Positions 22,501 to 30,729 are shown, numbered from the stretch's first letter. The stretch is 64,000 bases of DNA from CAVSWT01 sp963746735 (GCA_963746735.1 CAVVCO010000032.1:1-64000); one strand, 5' to 3'. Notes: generated by a model from the letters alone, not told the origin. Numbers and translations are program-made.

Positions 22501-23324
22501 GGGCAAACAATTAATTCTTCAATATCGGAAATAAAATCAATAACAGTTCAAAAGGATGGAAAAATAATTGCATGCGGTTATTGCACTAATGGTGTAAGTG
22601 GAGGTGCAATTGCAAAAGACTTTGCGTTAGTAAGATATAATTCTGATGGAAGTGTGGACAGCACTTTTGGTAATGATGGAATTGTAATGACATCAATAAG
22701 TAATTTAGATGATATTGCATATTCGGTAAAGATACAAGATGATGGAAAAATTATTGCCGGAGGTTACACAAATTCAGACGATGATGAAGATTATGCAATT
22801 GTAAGATATAACAGCGATGGAAGTCTTGATTCAACATTTGGAACAAATGGAATAACTGTTAATAATTTTGGAACTGCCGCAAATATTATTAAATCTATTC
22901 TGATTCAGGAAGATGGTAATATAATAGCTGCCGGTTATTCCGCAAATGAAGATAGTTCACAAGTAGTAAACATAATAGCCAGATACAATAGTAATACACA
23001 GACCACTGGAATAGAAAACAATATCAAAGAAGAACTACCGTCTTCTTTTAGCTTATATCAAAATTATCCCAATCCATTTAATCCATCCACAACAATAAAA
23101 TATTCAATTCCCAAGTGTAGAGACGATTTGCATGCCCAAAGTCTGTACAATTAAAGATTTATGACATTCTTGGAAGAGAAGTAGCCACACTTGTAAATGA
23201 AAATCAACAGCCGGGAAATTATGAGGTTGAATTCAATGCTTCAATTCATTCAAGCGGGGTTTACTTCTATAAATTAACTGCAGGTTCGTTTACAGCGACA
23301 AAGAAAATGATTCTGCTAAAATAA
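19559..23324 (+). CDS. Second delta-60 repeat protein with T9SS sorting domain (heavily frameshifted)
   Basis: The likely start is the ATG at 19559 (MENKKYF), followed by an in-frame TAA at 19580; the same frame then runs from 19598 to 21181. The continuation needs many frame changes between 21170 and 22200 and one more near 23135. The repeats are as in the gene before (AIQNDGKILVGGYITI, IVRYNSDGSLDNAFGVNG), about twenty in all. The C-terminus is QNYPNPFNPSTTIKYSIP, IYDILGREVATLVN, SSGVYFYKLTAG and KKMILLK. It is about 1250 residues and secreted by T9SS. The density of indels in 21.2-22.2 kb is the worst of the window and may mark a badly assembled repeat. It could also be a true pseudogene, but the intact domain ends argue against that. 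Confidence 0.75.
20944..22065 (+). repeat. Internal duplication of delta-60 repeats, period about 887 bases
   Basis: The segments 20944-21180 and 21831-22065 are nearly identical (both code DEKIITAGHSWNGSNFDFAL and onward through TKKVFTT). Sequence before them is also related (NGSIITCGNI versus a frameshifted counterpart at 21650), so several repeats were duplicated as one block about 887 bases long. The later copy carries most of the indels. Confidence 0.75.
23116..23152. repeat. Palindromic element inside T9SS domain coding sequence (copy 3, degenerate)
   Basis: The outer parts tgtagagacg and gtctgtacaatt match copies 1 and 2, but the centre is different (gatttgcatgc then ccaaa). The right arm no longer mirrors the left exactly, and the reading frame is lost here. 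It is in the same place relative to the YSIP and IYDILGRE segments. Confidence 0.65.
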
Positions 23325-23352
23325 CAAAGAAATTTGGATTTGTACTTAACCG

Positions 23353-23388
23353 TTGTAAAGACGCTCCGGTGGAGCGTCTTTATTGTAA
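23353..23388. terminator. Hairpin of the GTAAAGACG palindrome family behind the delta-60 gene
   Basis: The arms ttgtaaagacgctcc and ggagcgtctttattgtaa form a strong stem 28 bases behind the T9SS gene stop. It shares the outer arm with the elements inside the T9SS genes but here probably ends transcription. Confidence 0.6.
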
Positions 23389-23431
23389 ATACAAATTTAC
23401 TTAAAATATTTTTATAACTAGTCTTTAATTT

Positions 23432-23470
23432 CAGACGCTCCACCGCATGTGACAGGCGAGGCGTCTCTAC
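23432..23470. repeat. Palindromic element, same family, diverged centre
   Basis: The sequence cagacgctccaccgcatgt then gacaggcgaggcgtctctac pairs at its ends (GACGC/GCGTC) and keeps the GTCTCTAC outer arm. It lies in the 347-base gap between the T9SS gene and the sigma factor gene, which otherwise shows nothing. Confidence 0.55.
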
Positions 23471-23671
23471 TTTAATTGAACTGTAATTACAATCATTATT
23501 TCTTCCCAACTATAACTAGCTTTCAAACAAATTTCATATATAAACCAATCATTAACCTCTAAAACCGCTTAAAAAATAAAGATATAGTTTTAAGCTAATT
23601 ATCTTTAATTTTCATTAAAATAATTCCCGCACTATATTCGTCTTACTCAATAGAAACAAAAATTTTTGTAA

Positions 23672-24226
23672 ATGACTGAAAACGCAAGACAGATAGAATT
23701 AACTTATAACAAGGAACGCGGCAAGCTTTTGGGCTTCATCAGGAAAAATGTGCCTACTCAGGAAGATGCCGAGGATATCTTGCAGGAAGTTATGTACCAA
23801 TTGGTAAGCGGTTATGAAGATATTCAATTTATTGAAAGAATTTCTGCCTGGCTGATTCGCATTGCAAAAAATAAAATTATTGACTTATACAGGAAGAAAA
23901 AAACGGAACCTCTTCCCGATACAAAAATTGTTAATAACAAAGATGAAGAGGATGAGGTTTTAAACTTGAGTGATATTCTTCCGGACTTTAGTGAAATGCC
24001 GGATGAAATTTATTGGCAGAGTGTTATCAATGAAGAAATTGAAAAAGCATTGGATGAAATTCCCGAAGAGCAAAAAGAAGTTTTTGTGATGAATGAATAC
24101 GATGGATTAAGCTTTAAAGAAATTTCGGAAATGAAAAATATTCCTATAAATACCCTGCTCTCAAGAAAACGTTACGCGGTTTTGTATTTAAGAAGTAAAT
24201 TAAAAAATCTATACAAGGAGTTATAA
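23672..24226 (+). CDS. ECF-type RNA polymerase sigma factor
   Basis: This intact 184-residue protein has region 2 (EDAEDILQEVMYQLVSGYED, then ISAWLIRIAKNKIIDLYRKK) and region 4 (ALDEIPEEQKEVFVMNEYDGLSFKEISEMKNIPINTLLSRKRYA). An acidic linker separates them. No anti-sigma factor of known type is next to it; instead a two-helix membrane protein starts one base after its stop (ATAAAATG), which suggests translational coupling and possibly sigma control from the membrane. The target promoters are unknown. Confidence 0.92.
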   Translation: MTENARQIELTYNKERGKLLGFIRKNVPTQEDAEDILQEVMYQLVSGYEDIQFIERISAWLIRIAKNKIIDLYRKKKTEPLPDTKIVNNKDEEDEVLNLSDILPDFSEMPDEIYWQSVINEEIEKALDEIPEEQKEVFVMNEYDGLSFKEISEMKNIPINTLLSRKRYAVLYLRSKLKNLYKEL

Positions 24227-24227
24227 A

Positions 24228-24530
24228 ATGTGCGGCTATTATAACAAACGAAGAATGTTTTTAAAAGGATTCATTTTCGTAATTGTTTTTTTAACGGTGA
24301 TGAGCCTTGTGCTTATGCTGCTTTGGAATTGGCTTATGCCTGCAATCTTCGGATTAACAACTATAAGTTATTTCCAGGCGCTTGGAATATTAATCCTTTC
24401 AAAAATTATTTTTACCGGGGTAGGGAAAAGGCCTTCTCCATATTATTATAAAAAACGCCATGATTACTGGCATCAAAAATTTGAAGAAGCTCATGCAAAT
24501 GAAAATGACGAAGAATTAAAATCTGAATAA
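24228..24530 (+). CDS. Small two-helix membrane protein coupled to the sigma factor
   Basis: This 100-residue protein has two hydrophobic helices, about residues 12-34 (LKGFIFVIVFLTVMSLVLML) and 42-62 (TTISYFQALGILILSKIIF). Between them lies a conserved-looking LLWNWLMPAIFGL turn, and the tail is charged and probably cytosolic (YYKKRHDYWHQKFEEAHANE). Its ATG follows the sigma factor stop by one base. I recognise this as a type often found behind ECF sigma genes in Bacteroidota-like genomes, but I know no tested function. It could hold the sigma factor at the membrane; that is an inference from position only. Confidence 0.75.
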   Translation: MCGYYNKRRMFLKGFIFVIVFLTVMSLVLMLLWNWLMPAIFGLTTISYFQALGILILSKIIFTGVGKRPSPYYYKKRHDYWHQKFEEAHANENDEELKSE

Positions 24531-24590
24531 TATGCAGAAGAAGATAATTATTAAAAAATACAAATATCAATAATTATGAAAGGTGAATCG

Positions 24591-24806
24591 ATGGATATAT
24601 TAATATTTAAAACAAATATTTATTCTCCATCCGAATTTAGTCCTGTAAAAAATTTACTTAGTGAAACTTATGATGTTCAAAACTGCACTGTTGACCTTGA
24701 AGATTCTGATAAAGTTTTGCGAGTAGTTGGTAAAGGATTAAAGGTAAATGAGATTAAAGATAGAGTAAATAAATTTGGATTTTTATGCGAAGAACTGGAT
24801 GATTAA
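24591..24806 (+). CDS. Small HMA-like ferredoxin-fold protein
   Basis: I take the second ATG at 24591 because AAAGGTG at 24579-24585 lies five bases upstream of it; the first ATG at 24576 would overlap that site. The 71-residue product (MDILIFKTNIYSPSEFSPVK to GFLCEELDD) has the beta-alpha-beta-beta-alpha-beta look of heavy-metal-associated domains but no CxxC motif, so metal binding is doubtful. In the middle it reads VDLEDSDKVLRVVG. It is probably part of the sigma factor transcript. Confidence 0.65.
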   Translation: MDILIFKTNIYSPSEFSPVKNLLSETYDVQNCTVDLEDSDKVLRVVGKGLKVNEIKDRVNKFGFLCEELDD

Positions 24807-24897
24807 AAATCCATTCGTTAAATTTTAGTAAAATAATTTGTTCTTTGATTTTATTTGTTTGAATTATTCAATTCTTTAGTTAATTTTGCACCACGAT

Positions 24898-24978
24898 ATG
24901 AAATAGAAAAAATTAAATACAAACACACATCATCATTTACATCATCATCCAAACGATGTTAATGCCGGTGTGTGCTAA
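24898..24978 (+). promoter_or_regulatory. hisL: Histidine operon leader: His-codon-rich leader peptide
   Basis: In the frame of the ATG at 24898 the codons CAT-CAT-CAT-TTA-CAT-CAT-CAT lie at 24928-24948 and the frame ends with TAA at 24976-24978. Six His codons just before a terminator and a his operon are the hallmark of transcription attenuation by ribosome stalling. The frame has a TAG as its third codon (24904-24906), so either the start is misread by a local sequence error or the peptide starts at a non-standard codon. The segment gccggtgtgtgc (24964-24975) can pair with acaccccggc (25001-25010), which would form an antiterminator. Confidence 0.75.
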
Positions 24979-25003
24979 TTAAATAATTTGAATTTTTTCA
25001 ACA

Positions 25004-25026
25004 CCCCGGCTTTAGTCGGGGTTTTT
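25004..25026 (+). terminator. Attenuator terminator of the his leader
   Basis: The stem CCCCGGC-TTTA-GTCGGGG has one G-U pair and is followed by TTTTT. It lies 25 bases behind the stop of the His-rich leader peptide, and its left arm overlaps the proposed antiterminator partner. Confidence 0.85.
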
Positions 25027-25034
25027 AGTTTTAA

Positions 25035-25067
25035 ACAAATCCAATTTCTTTAAGAAATTGGGTTTGT
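25035..25067. terminator. Hairpin family copy 3, behind the his attenuator
   Basis: The arms acaaatccaatttct and agaaattgggtttgt (one T-G pair) enclose TTA. It stands just behind the his terminator and in front of hisG, where a second terminator would be unwelcome for the operon. Confidence 0.7.
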
Positions 25068-25124
25068 AAAAGATGTGCATTTTCTCTGTGTATCCTTTAT
25101 GTTCTCTGAGATAAAATATTTCTT

Positions 25125-25310
25125 GTGTCACTCCTTCGGAGTTTTGGTTTTAGATTTTTCTTTTTTGTTGCTATAATAATATCAGTCCTTCAGACTTGAT
25201 TAGAATAAAGTGAGAACGAAAATCCAGAATGGATGAAATTATTATAGAATAATAAGTCTACAAAAGATTTAACCCAGAATGGGTGATATAAAAATCTCAA
25301 TGTTAGTTTT
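25125..25310. repeat. Interspersed non-coding repeat between his leader and hisG
   Basis: The stretch has short palindromic blocks in a row: cactccttcggagt (25138-25151), tcagtccttcagactt and cccagaatgggtg, joined by ttgctataataatatc and gaaattattatagaata, which themselves are complementary. This is the look of a REP/MITE-like element and not of a gene. Together with the hairpin at 25035 it fills the roughly 320 bases that separate the attenuator from hisG. Confidence 0.5.
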
Positions 25311-25348
25311 TATTGAATTAAGAAATTGAAAAATTGTAAGGACAAATA

Positions 25349-26216
25349 ATGAACGGTAACTTAAAGCTTGCAATTCAAAGCAAGGGCAGATTAACTGAAA
25401 AATCATTAAATCTTTTGCGCAATTGTGGATTGGAAATTGAAAATTATTCTGAAAGACTTGTTATTTCAGTTAGAAATTTTCCGCTTGATATTTTATTTCT
25501 TCGCGATGATGATATTCCCGAATATGTAAGAGATGGGGTCGCTGATGTTGGAATTGTCGGTGAAAATATAATTTACGAAAAACAGACAAATCCTGTAACA
25601 CTTGAAAAATTAGGATTCGGAAGATGCAGCCTTTTAATTGCGTATCCTGAAAATAAAGAACTAAAAAACATTCAAGAAATAAATAATAAAACCATTGCCA
25701 CTTCTCACCCTTTAATCCTAAAAAATTTCCTTAAAGAAAATAATATTAAATGCAAAAATAATTGAGCTGAGCGGCTCTGTTGAAATTGCTCCTTCGCTTG
25801 GCGTTGCGGATTTGATTTGTGATATTGTTTCCACCGGCAACACATTAATGATGAACAAGCTGAAAAAATCTTTTAAGGTTTATGATTCGGAAGCAGTATT
25901 AATTTCTTCATCTGAAAAATTTGAAGATGAAAAGAAAAATCAAATTGTTAATGACTTATTAAAGAGAATTCGTTCAGTTCAAAAAGCAGGTTCATCAAAA
26001 TATTTAATGATGAATATTCCTAAAGATTCTCTTGATAAAATAACAGGAATTATTCCTTCATTAAAAAGTCCAACAATACTTCATTTAGCTGACCCAAACA
26101 TGCTTGCAGTTCATGCAGTAATTCCTGCCGAAAAATTTTGGAGTATTGTGGATGATTTAAAAGCAGCGGGTGCTTCTGGTATTTTATTACTGCCGATTGA
26201 AAATATGATTCTATAA
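25349..26216 (+). CDS. hisG: ATP phosphoribosyltransferase, long form (one frameshift)
   Basis: This is the first enzyme of histidine synthesis (ATP plus PRPP). The N-terminal catalytic part reads LKLAIQSKGRLTEKSLNLL and DGVADVGIVGENI; the phosphoribosyl-binding segment ELSGSVEIAPSLGVADLICDIVSTGNTL follows. The C-terminal ACT-like regulatory domain of the long form is present (YLMMNIPKDSLDKITGIIPS), where histidine feedback acts. The frame breaks near 25750 (the first piece ends IKCKNN; the other frame reads IKAKIIELSG). The total is about 289 residues, normal for long HisG. GTAAGGAC precedes the ATG. Confidence 0.95.
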
Positions 26217-26227
26217 ATGATAAAAAA

Positions 26228-27521
26228 ATGAAAAAGTATTATTACAACAAATTATCCAAAGCTGAAATTAAGGCTTTAACAAAACGTCCTTCAATTGATA
26301 ATGAAAAGGTATTTAAAATTGTTAAACCGATTTTAATAGATATTAAGAAGAATGGTTTATCAGCAGCAAAAAAATATGCAAAGCAATTTGATGGTTTTAA
26401 TGAAGAAAAATCTTTTAGTAAGTGAGAATGAATTTAACGAAGCAGAAAAAAAATTATCTTCTGAAATAAAAGAAGCAATCAGGACACGCATACTCGAAAA
26501 CATCAAATAATTTTCATCAGCAGCAATTGCCAAAAATTATGAAGTTGAAACGATGAAAGGGATTAAATGCTCGCGAGAATTTAGAGCAATTGAAAATGTT
26601 GGATTGTATATTCCCGGCGGAAATGCAGTTTTACCTTCTACCATGTTAATGCTTGGAATTCCAGCTCAAATTGCCGGATGCAAAAGAGTTGTTGTTTGCT
26701 CTCCTTCAAAAGATGGAAAAATAAATTATCCTTTGCTTTTCGCAGCAAGGCTTTGTGGAATAAATGAATTCTACAAAATTGGCGGGGCGCAGGCAATTGG
26801 ATTAATGGCTTATGGAGACGAAACAATTGAAAAAGTTAATAAAATTTTCGGACCTGGAAATCAATATGTAACTTCAGCAAAATTATTAGTAAGCATTGAT
26901 GCGGAAGGATGTTCAATCGATATGCCCGCGGGTCCAAGTGAAGTGCTTGTTATAGTCGATGAAAATTCAAATGCGTCATTCGCTGCTGCTGATTTGCTTT
27001 CGCAGGCTGAACACGGAAGTGATTCGCAGGTTGTGCTTGTTTCAACTTCCGATAAAAAAGTAGATGAAGTTTTAAACGAAATAAAAATTCAGATTGAAGC
27101 ATTACCGAGAAAAGAATTTGCTGCCAAATCATTAGAAAATTCATTTGCATTAGTAGTTAACGATTTTGATGAAGCTATTACTTTTAGTAATTCTTATGCG
27201 CCCGAACATTTAATTTTGAATTTTGAATATGCAGAAAAAATAAAACATAAAATAATAAATGCCGGTTCTGTTTTTGTCGGAGAATTTTCTCCTGAAAGTG
27301 CTGGCGATTATGCTTCCGGAACAAATCATTCATTGCCGACTTATGGTTATGCAAAAACTTTCAGCGGTGTTAATGTTGAATCATTTATGAAGTCAGTTAC
27401 TTTTCAAAATCTTTCTAAAGAAGGATTAAAAAATATTTCAAAAACTGTTGAAACTCTTGCTGAAGTTGAAGGTTTGCAGGCACATAAGAATGCCGTTTCA
27501 ATTAGATTAAAAAACAAATAG
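26228..27521 (+). CDS. hisD: Histidinol dehydrogenase (two frameshifts)
   Basis: It carries out the last two oxidations from histidinol to histidine. After the short N-terminal piece (LTKRPSIDNEKVFKIVKPIL) the frame changes near 26410 (LLVSENEFNEAEKKLSSEI) and again near 26490, where the other frame reads NNFHQQQLPKNYEVE. The rest is clean: NVGLYIPGGNAVLPSTMLML, KIFGPGNQYVTSAKLLVS, MPAGPSEVLVI, LSQAEHGSDSQVVLV (zinc and substrate Gln-His) and AGDYASGTNHSLPTYGYA. The length is about 431 residues, as expected. It starts 11 bases behind hisG. Confidence 0.95.
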
Positions 27522-27527
27522 ATATAA

Positions 27528-28580
27528 ATGGAAATTAAAAATCTCATTCGTAAAAACATTTTAGAATTGAAGCCGTACACTTCCGCACGCGATATTTATG
27601 AAAGCGGAATTCTGCTTGATGCAAATGAAAACAGCTGGGGCTCAACTTTTAATGAGATTACGTGAATTACATTTAATCGTTATCCCGACCCTCATCAAAA
27701 AGATTTGAGAAAAGTAGTTAGCCAAACTTTATAATATTAATGAAGATAATTTATTCTTTGGTGTCGGCTCTGATGAAATTATTGATTTGTTAATTAGAAT
27801 TTTTTGTGAACCGAAAACCGATAACGTTGTTATTCCTGAACCGACTTACGGCATGTACAAAGTTTGTTGCGATATAAATAATGTTCAAACCAAAGAAGTT
27901 TTATTAACGGATGATTTTCAAATAGATGTTGATGAAACAATTAAAGCTTGCGATGAAAACACAAAAATAGTTTTTCTTATGTTCGCCAAATAATCCAACA
28001 GGAAATTTGTTAAACAAAGAATGACGTTCTAAAATTATGCAGCGAAATAAAAAGCATAATTGTAATTGATGAAGCGTACATTGATTTTGCTGAAGATGGA
28101 AGCTTTATCAATGAAGTTCAAAATTACAAAAATCTTGTGGTGATGAGAACTTTTTCAAAAGCGTGGGGTTTGGCTGGAATCAGGCTTGGATATTCAATCG
28201 CAAATCCTGAGATTACTGATTATTTATTTAAAGTTAAAGCGCCTTATAATATAAATTCTCTGACAAGGTTTGCAGTTTTAAGAGCAATCAAAAACTTTGA
28301 ATTGAAAAAGCAGTACGTTTCTTCAATCATCAAAGAAAGAGATAGATTAAAAAATCAGCTTGAAACTTTAAGCGGCATTAAAAAAGTATTTCATTCCGAT
28401 GCTAATTTTTTATTAATTAAATGTGAAAATCCCAAAGATGTTCAAAAACAGTTAGCTGAAAAAGGTGTAATAATTAGAGATAGAAGTTCTCAGCCGAAAT
28501 TGGAAGGATGCCTGCGAATATCAATTGGCAACGAAGAAGAAAATGATATTCTTTGGGAAGAAATAAGAAAGATACTTTAA
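27528..28580 (+). CDS. hisC: Histidinol-phosphate aminotransferase (several frameshifts)
   Basis: This PLP enzyme starts at ATG 27528 (MEIKNLIRKNILELKPYTSA), seven bases behind hisD. Breaks lie near 27662 (TGA), 27722, 27981 (one extra A in front of TGTTCGCC) and 28022 (one extra T). With these repaired it reads NRYPDPHQKDLRKVV, FFGVGSDEIIDLLIR, CSPNNPTGNLLNKE, IVIDEAYIDFAEDGS and RTFSKAWGLAGIRLGYSIA; the Lys of SKAW holds PLP. The length is about 350 residues, typical for HisC. Confidence 0.93.
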
Positions 28581-28583
28581 CAA

Positions 28584-29432
28584 ATGTATAAATTAAATAT
28601 TAATGAAAGTTATTTCGATTTTGATTCGCCTAAATCAAAAGGACTGATTAGTGGATTAAAAAAATTAACCGGCAAAGGATTTTATTTTTATTCGGATGGA
28701 ATAAATTCTAAAACTAATTCTTCACTTCAAAAAATATTAAAAAGTGAAAACATTTCTTTCAACAATAAAAGCATTAAAAGTTTCACAAAAGAATTTTCAA
28801 TCAAAAAAGAAAAAACCTTTGAATCAGCAGTTGAAAAAATTCTTTCACAATTAAGAACTTCATCTCAAAATAGAAAAACAAAAGAAACAGATATTAAAAT
28901 CAATTTGTCTCTTGATGGGAAAGGCAAATCCAAAATCTCCACTGGCATAGGATTCTTCGACCACATGCTTGAGCAAATTGCTAGGCATGCAAATATCGTT
29001 TTAAACATTTCAGTAAAAGGAGATTTGCATATCGATGAACATCATACTGTTGAAGATGTTGGAATTACTTTGGGCAATGCACTTGCAGAAGCGCTCGGAG
29101 ATAAAAAAGGAATAAAGCGTTACGGTTTTTATTTGCCAATGGATGATGCAGTTGCAGTTTGTGCAGTCGACCTTGGAGGCAGACATTATTTAAATTTTAA
29201 TTGTAAATTTAACAGGGAAAAAGTCGGCGAGTTTCCCACAGAATTAACAGAAGAATTTTTTAGAGGATTGTCATCAGGCTTGAAAGCAAATATATTTATA
29301 AAAGCTAACGGTAAAAATGATCATCATAAAATTGAAGCTATTTTCAAGTCATTTGCAAAAGCATTAAATGAAGCATGCAGATTTGATGAACGGAATGAAG
29401 GTGCGCTTCCATCAACAAAAGGAATTTTATGA
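28584..29432 (+). CDS. hisB: Imidazoleglycerol-phosphate dehydratase with unusual N-terminal extension
   Basis: Residues about 95-282 are a complete IGPD domain: GIGFFDHMLEQIARHANI, DEHHTVEDVGITLGNAL, GGRHYLNFN and NDHHKIEAIFKSFAKAL, holding the Mn-binding His residues. Monofunctional IGPD is about 195 residues, so 85-95 residues are extra at the N-terminus. There ESYFDFDSPKSKGLISGLKK, then LTGKGFYFYSDGINSK, recalls the HAD phosphatase layout of bifunctional HisB, but the DxD nucleophile motif is absent and the domain is too short. I read it as a degraded HAD domain; the phosphatase must then come from elsewhere. It overlaps hisH by ATGA. Confidence 0.9.
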   Translation: MYKLNINESYFDFDSPKSKGLISGLKKLTGKGFYFYSDGINSKTNSSLQKILKSENISFNNKSIKSFTKEFSIKKEKTFESAVEKILSQLRTSSQNRKTKETDIKINLSLDGKGKSKISTGIGFFDHMLEQIARHANIVLNISVKGDLHIDEHHTVEDVGITLGNALAEALGDKKGIKRYGFYLPMDDAVAVCAVDLGGRHYLNFNCKFNREKVGEFPTELTEEFFRGLSSGLKANIFIKANGKNDHHKIEAIFKSFAKALNEACRFDERNEGALPSTKGIL

Positions 29433-30016
29433 TTGCTTTAATTGATTACGGCGCGGGCAATGTCGCTTCGGTGGCAAATGCTTTAACCGAGCTGAAACAA
29501 GATTTTGTTATCACTAAAAATGAAACCGAAATCATTCGCGCTGAAAAAATTATTTTTCCCGGAGTCGGCGAAGCTTCCTTTGCAATTAGAAAGCTTCATC
29601 TGTTAAATTTATTTTCTGTTCTGCGGATGTGCATTAAACCAATGCTTGGTATTTGTCTTGGATTACAATTAATGGTTGAAAAATCCGAAGAAGGTAATGT
29701 TGCCTGTCTTGGCGTTTTTCCTGGAACAGCAAAAAAGTTTGATGACACGAAAGTTAAAGTTCCCCACATGGGCTGGAATGAAGTTGAGTTTATAAAAGAA
29801 AGTAAATTGTTTACAAATATAAAAAGCGGAACAAGATTTTATTTTGCTAATTCATATTATGTCCCTGTAAATGAATTCACAACTGCAAAGGCAGAACATG
29901 ATGTTCTATTTTCTGCATCAATGGAAAAAGGAAGTTTTTATGGTGTTCAATTTCATCCCGAAAAATCAAGTGATGCGGGGTTGCAATTGTTAAAAAATTT
30001 TATTGAATTATGTTAA
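29429..30016 (+). CDS. hisH: Imidazole glycerol phosphate synthase, glutaminase subunit
   Basis: This intact 195-residue class I amidotransferase starts IALIDYGAGNVASVANAL. The nucleophile Cys is in MLGICLGLQLM and the His/Glu pair in VQFHPEKSSDAG; HMGWNEVEF is also typical. It delivers ammonia to HisF. The ATG overlaps the hisB stop (ATGA) and its end overlaps hisA by seven bases, so translation of hisB-H-A is coupled. Confidence 0.96.
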   Translation: MIALIDYGAGNVASVANALTELKQDFVITKNETEIIRAEKIIFPGVGEASFAIRKLHLLNLFSVLRMCIKPMLGICLGLQLMVEKSEEGNVACLGVFPGTAKKFDDTKVKVPHMGWNEVEFIKESKLFTNIKSGTRFYFANSYYVPVNEFTTAKAEHDVLFSASMEKGSFYGVQFHPEKSSDAGLQLLKNFIELC

Positions 30017-30729
30017 TTGTACCTTCAATAGATATTTATGAAAATAAAATTGTCCGGCTAACAAAAGGAAGCTTTGACAACATAACGTATTATAAACATC
30101 TACCTTTGAACCAGGCAAAGTTATACGAATCGCTTGGATTTAAATTAATTCATATTGTTGATCTTGAAGGAGCGAAAGTAGGAAAGTTTGCTGCATTAAA
30201 AACAATTGAAGAAATCAAAGCAGAAACAAATTTACAAATACAATTCGGCGGCGGGATTAGAGATGTTAAAACTGCAACTGAAGTTTTTAATGCGGGAGTT
30301 GACTTTGCTGTAATCGGCTCTCTTTCAATTAAAAACAAAGAGGAATTTGAATTAATTATAAAAGAATTTTCAGCAGATAAAATTGTTTGTGCTGTTGACG
30401 TGCTCGAGGATATCGTTCAGATTAGCGGCTGGCAGGAGGAAACAACGATTACAGTTTATGATCATATCGAATATTGCCAGGAACAGGGAATAGAAAAATT
30501 TTTATGTACTGATATTTCAAAAGATGGTATGCTTACAGGAGCGAATATTGATTTGTATAAAAGAATAACTAACAGAGTTTCTGATATAAAGCTTATTGCT
30601 TCTGGTGGAGTAAAAGATATTGAAGATGTTAAAAAATTAAAATTATTCAGCTTGTATGCAGCCATTATTGGCAAAGCAATTTATGAAGAAAAAATTGATT
30701 TGGAGGAGTTAGCCGGACTTGTTGAGTAA
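30010..30729 (+). CDS. hisA: ProFAR isomerase
   Basis: This intact 239-residue beta/alpha barrel has the catalytic Asp near the start (LIVPSIDIYENKIVRLTKGS) and the second in LCTDISKDGMLTGANIDLY. Phosphate loops are seen in IQFGGGIRDVKTATEVFNAG and LIASGGVKDIEDVKKL. It isomerises the aminoaldose to the aminoketose that HisF uses. It overlaps hisH at its start and hisF at its end. Confidence 0.95.
   Translation: MLIVPSIDIYENKIVRLTKGSFDNITYYKHLPLNQAKLYESLGFKLIHIVDLEGAKVGKFAALKTIEEIKAETNLQIQFGGGIRDVKTATEVFNAGVDFAVIGSLSIKNKEEFELIIKEFSADKIVCAVDVLEDIVQISGWQEETTITVYDHIEYCQEQGIEKFLCTDISKDGMLTGANIDLYKRITNRVSDIKLIASGGVKDIEDVKKLKLFSLYAAIIGKAIYEEKIDLEELAGLVE

Noticed and set aside
16400..23000. Regularly spaced similar sequences that could suggest a CRISPR or minisatellite
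   Set aside because: The repeats are delta-60 protein repeats of about 50-60 codons with conserved reading frame and varied third positions; there are no identical short repeats with unique spacers.
24928..24948. His-rich peptide as metal-binding protein
   Set aside because: It is very short, lies before a terminator and a his operon, and the His codons fit an attenuator better.
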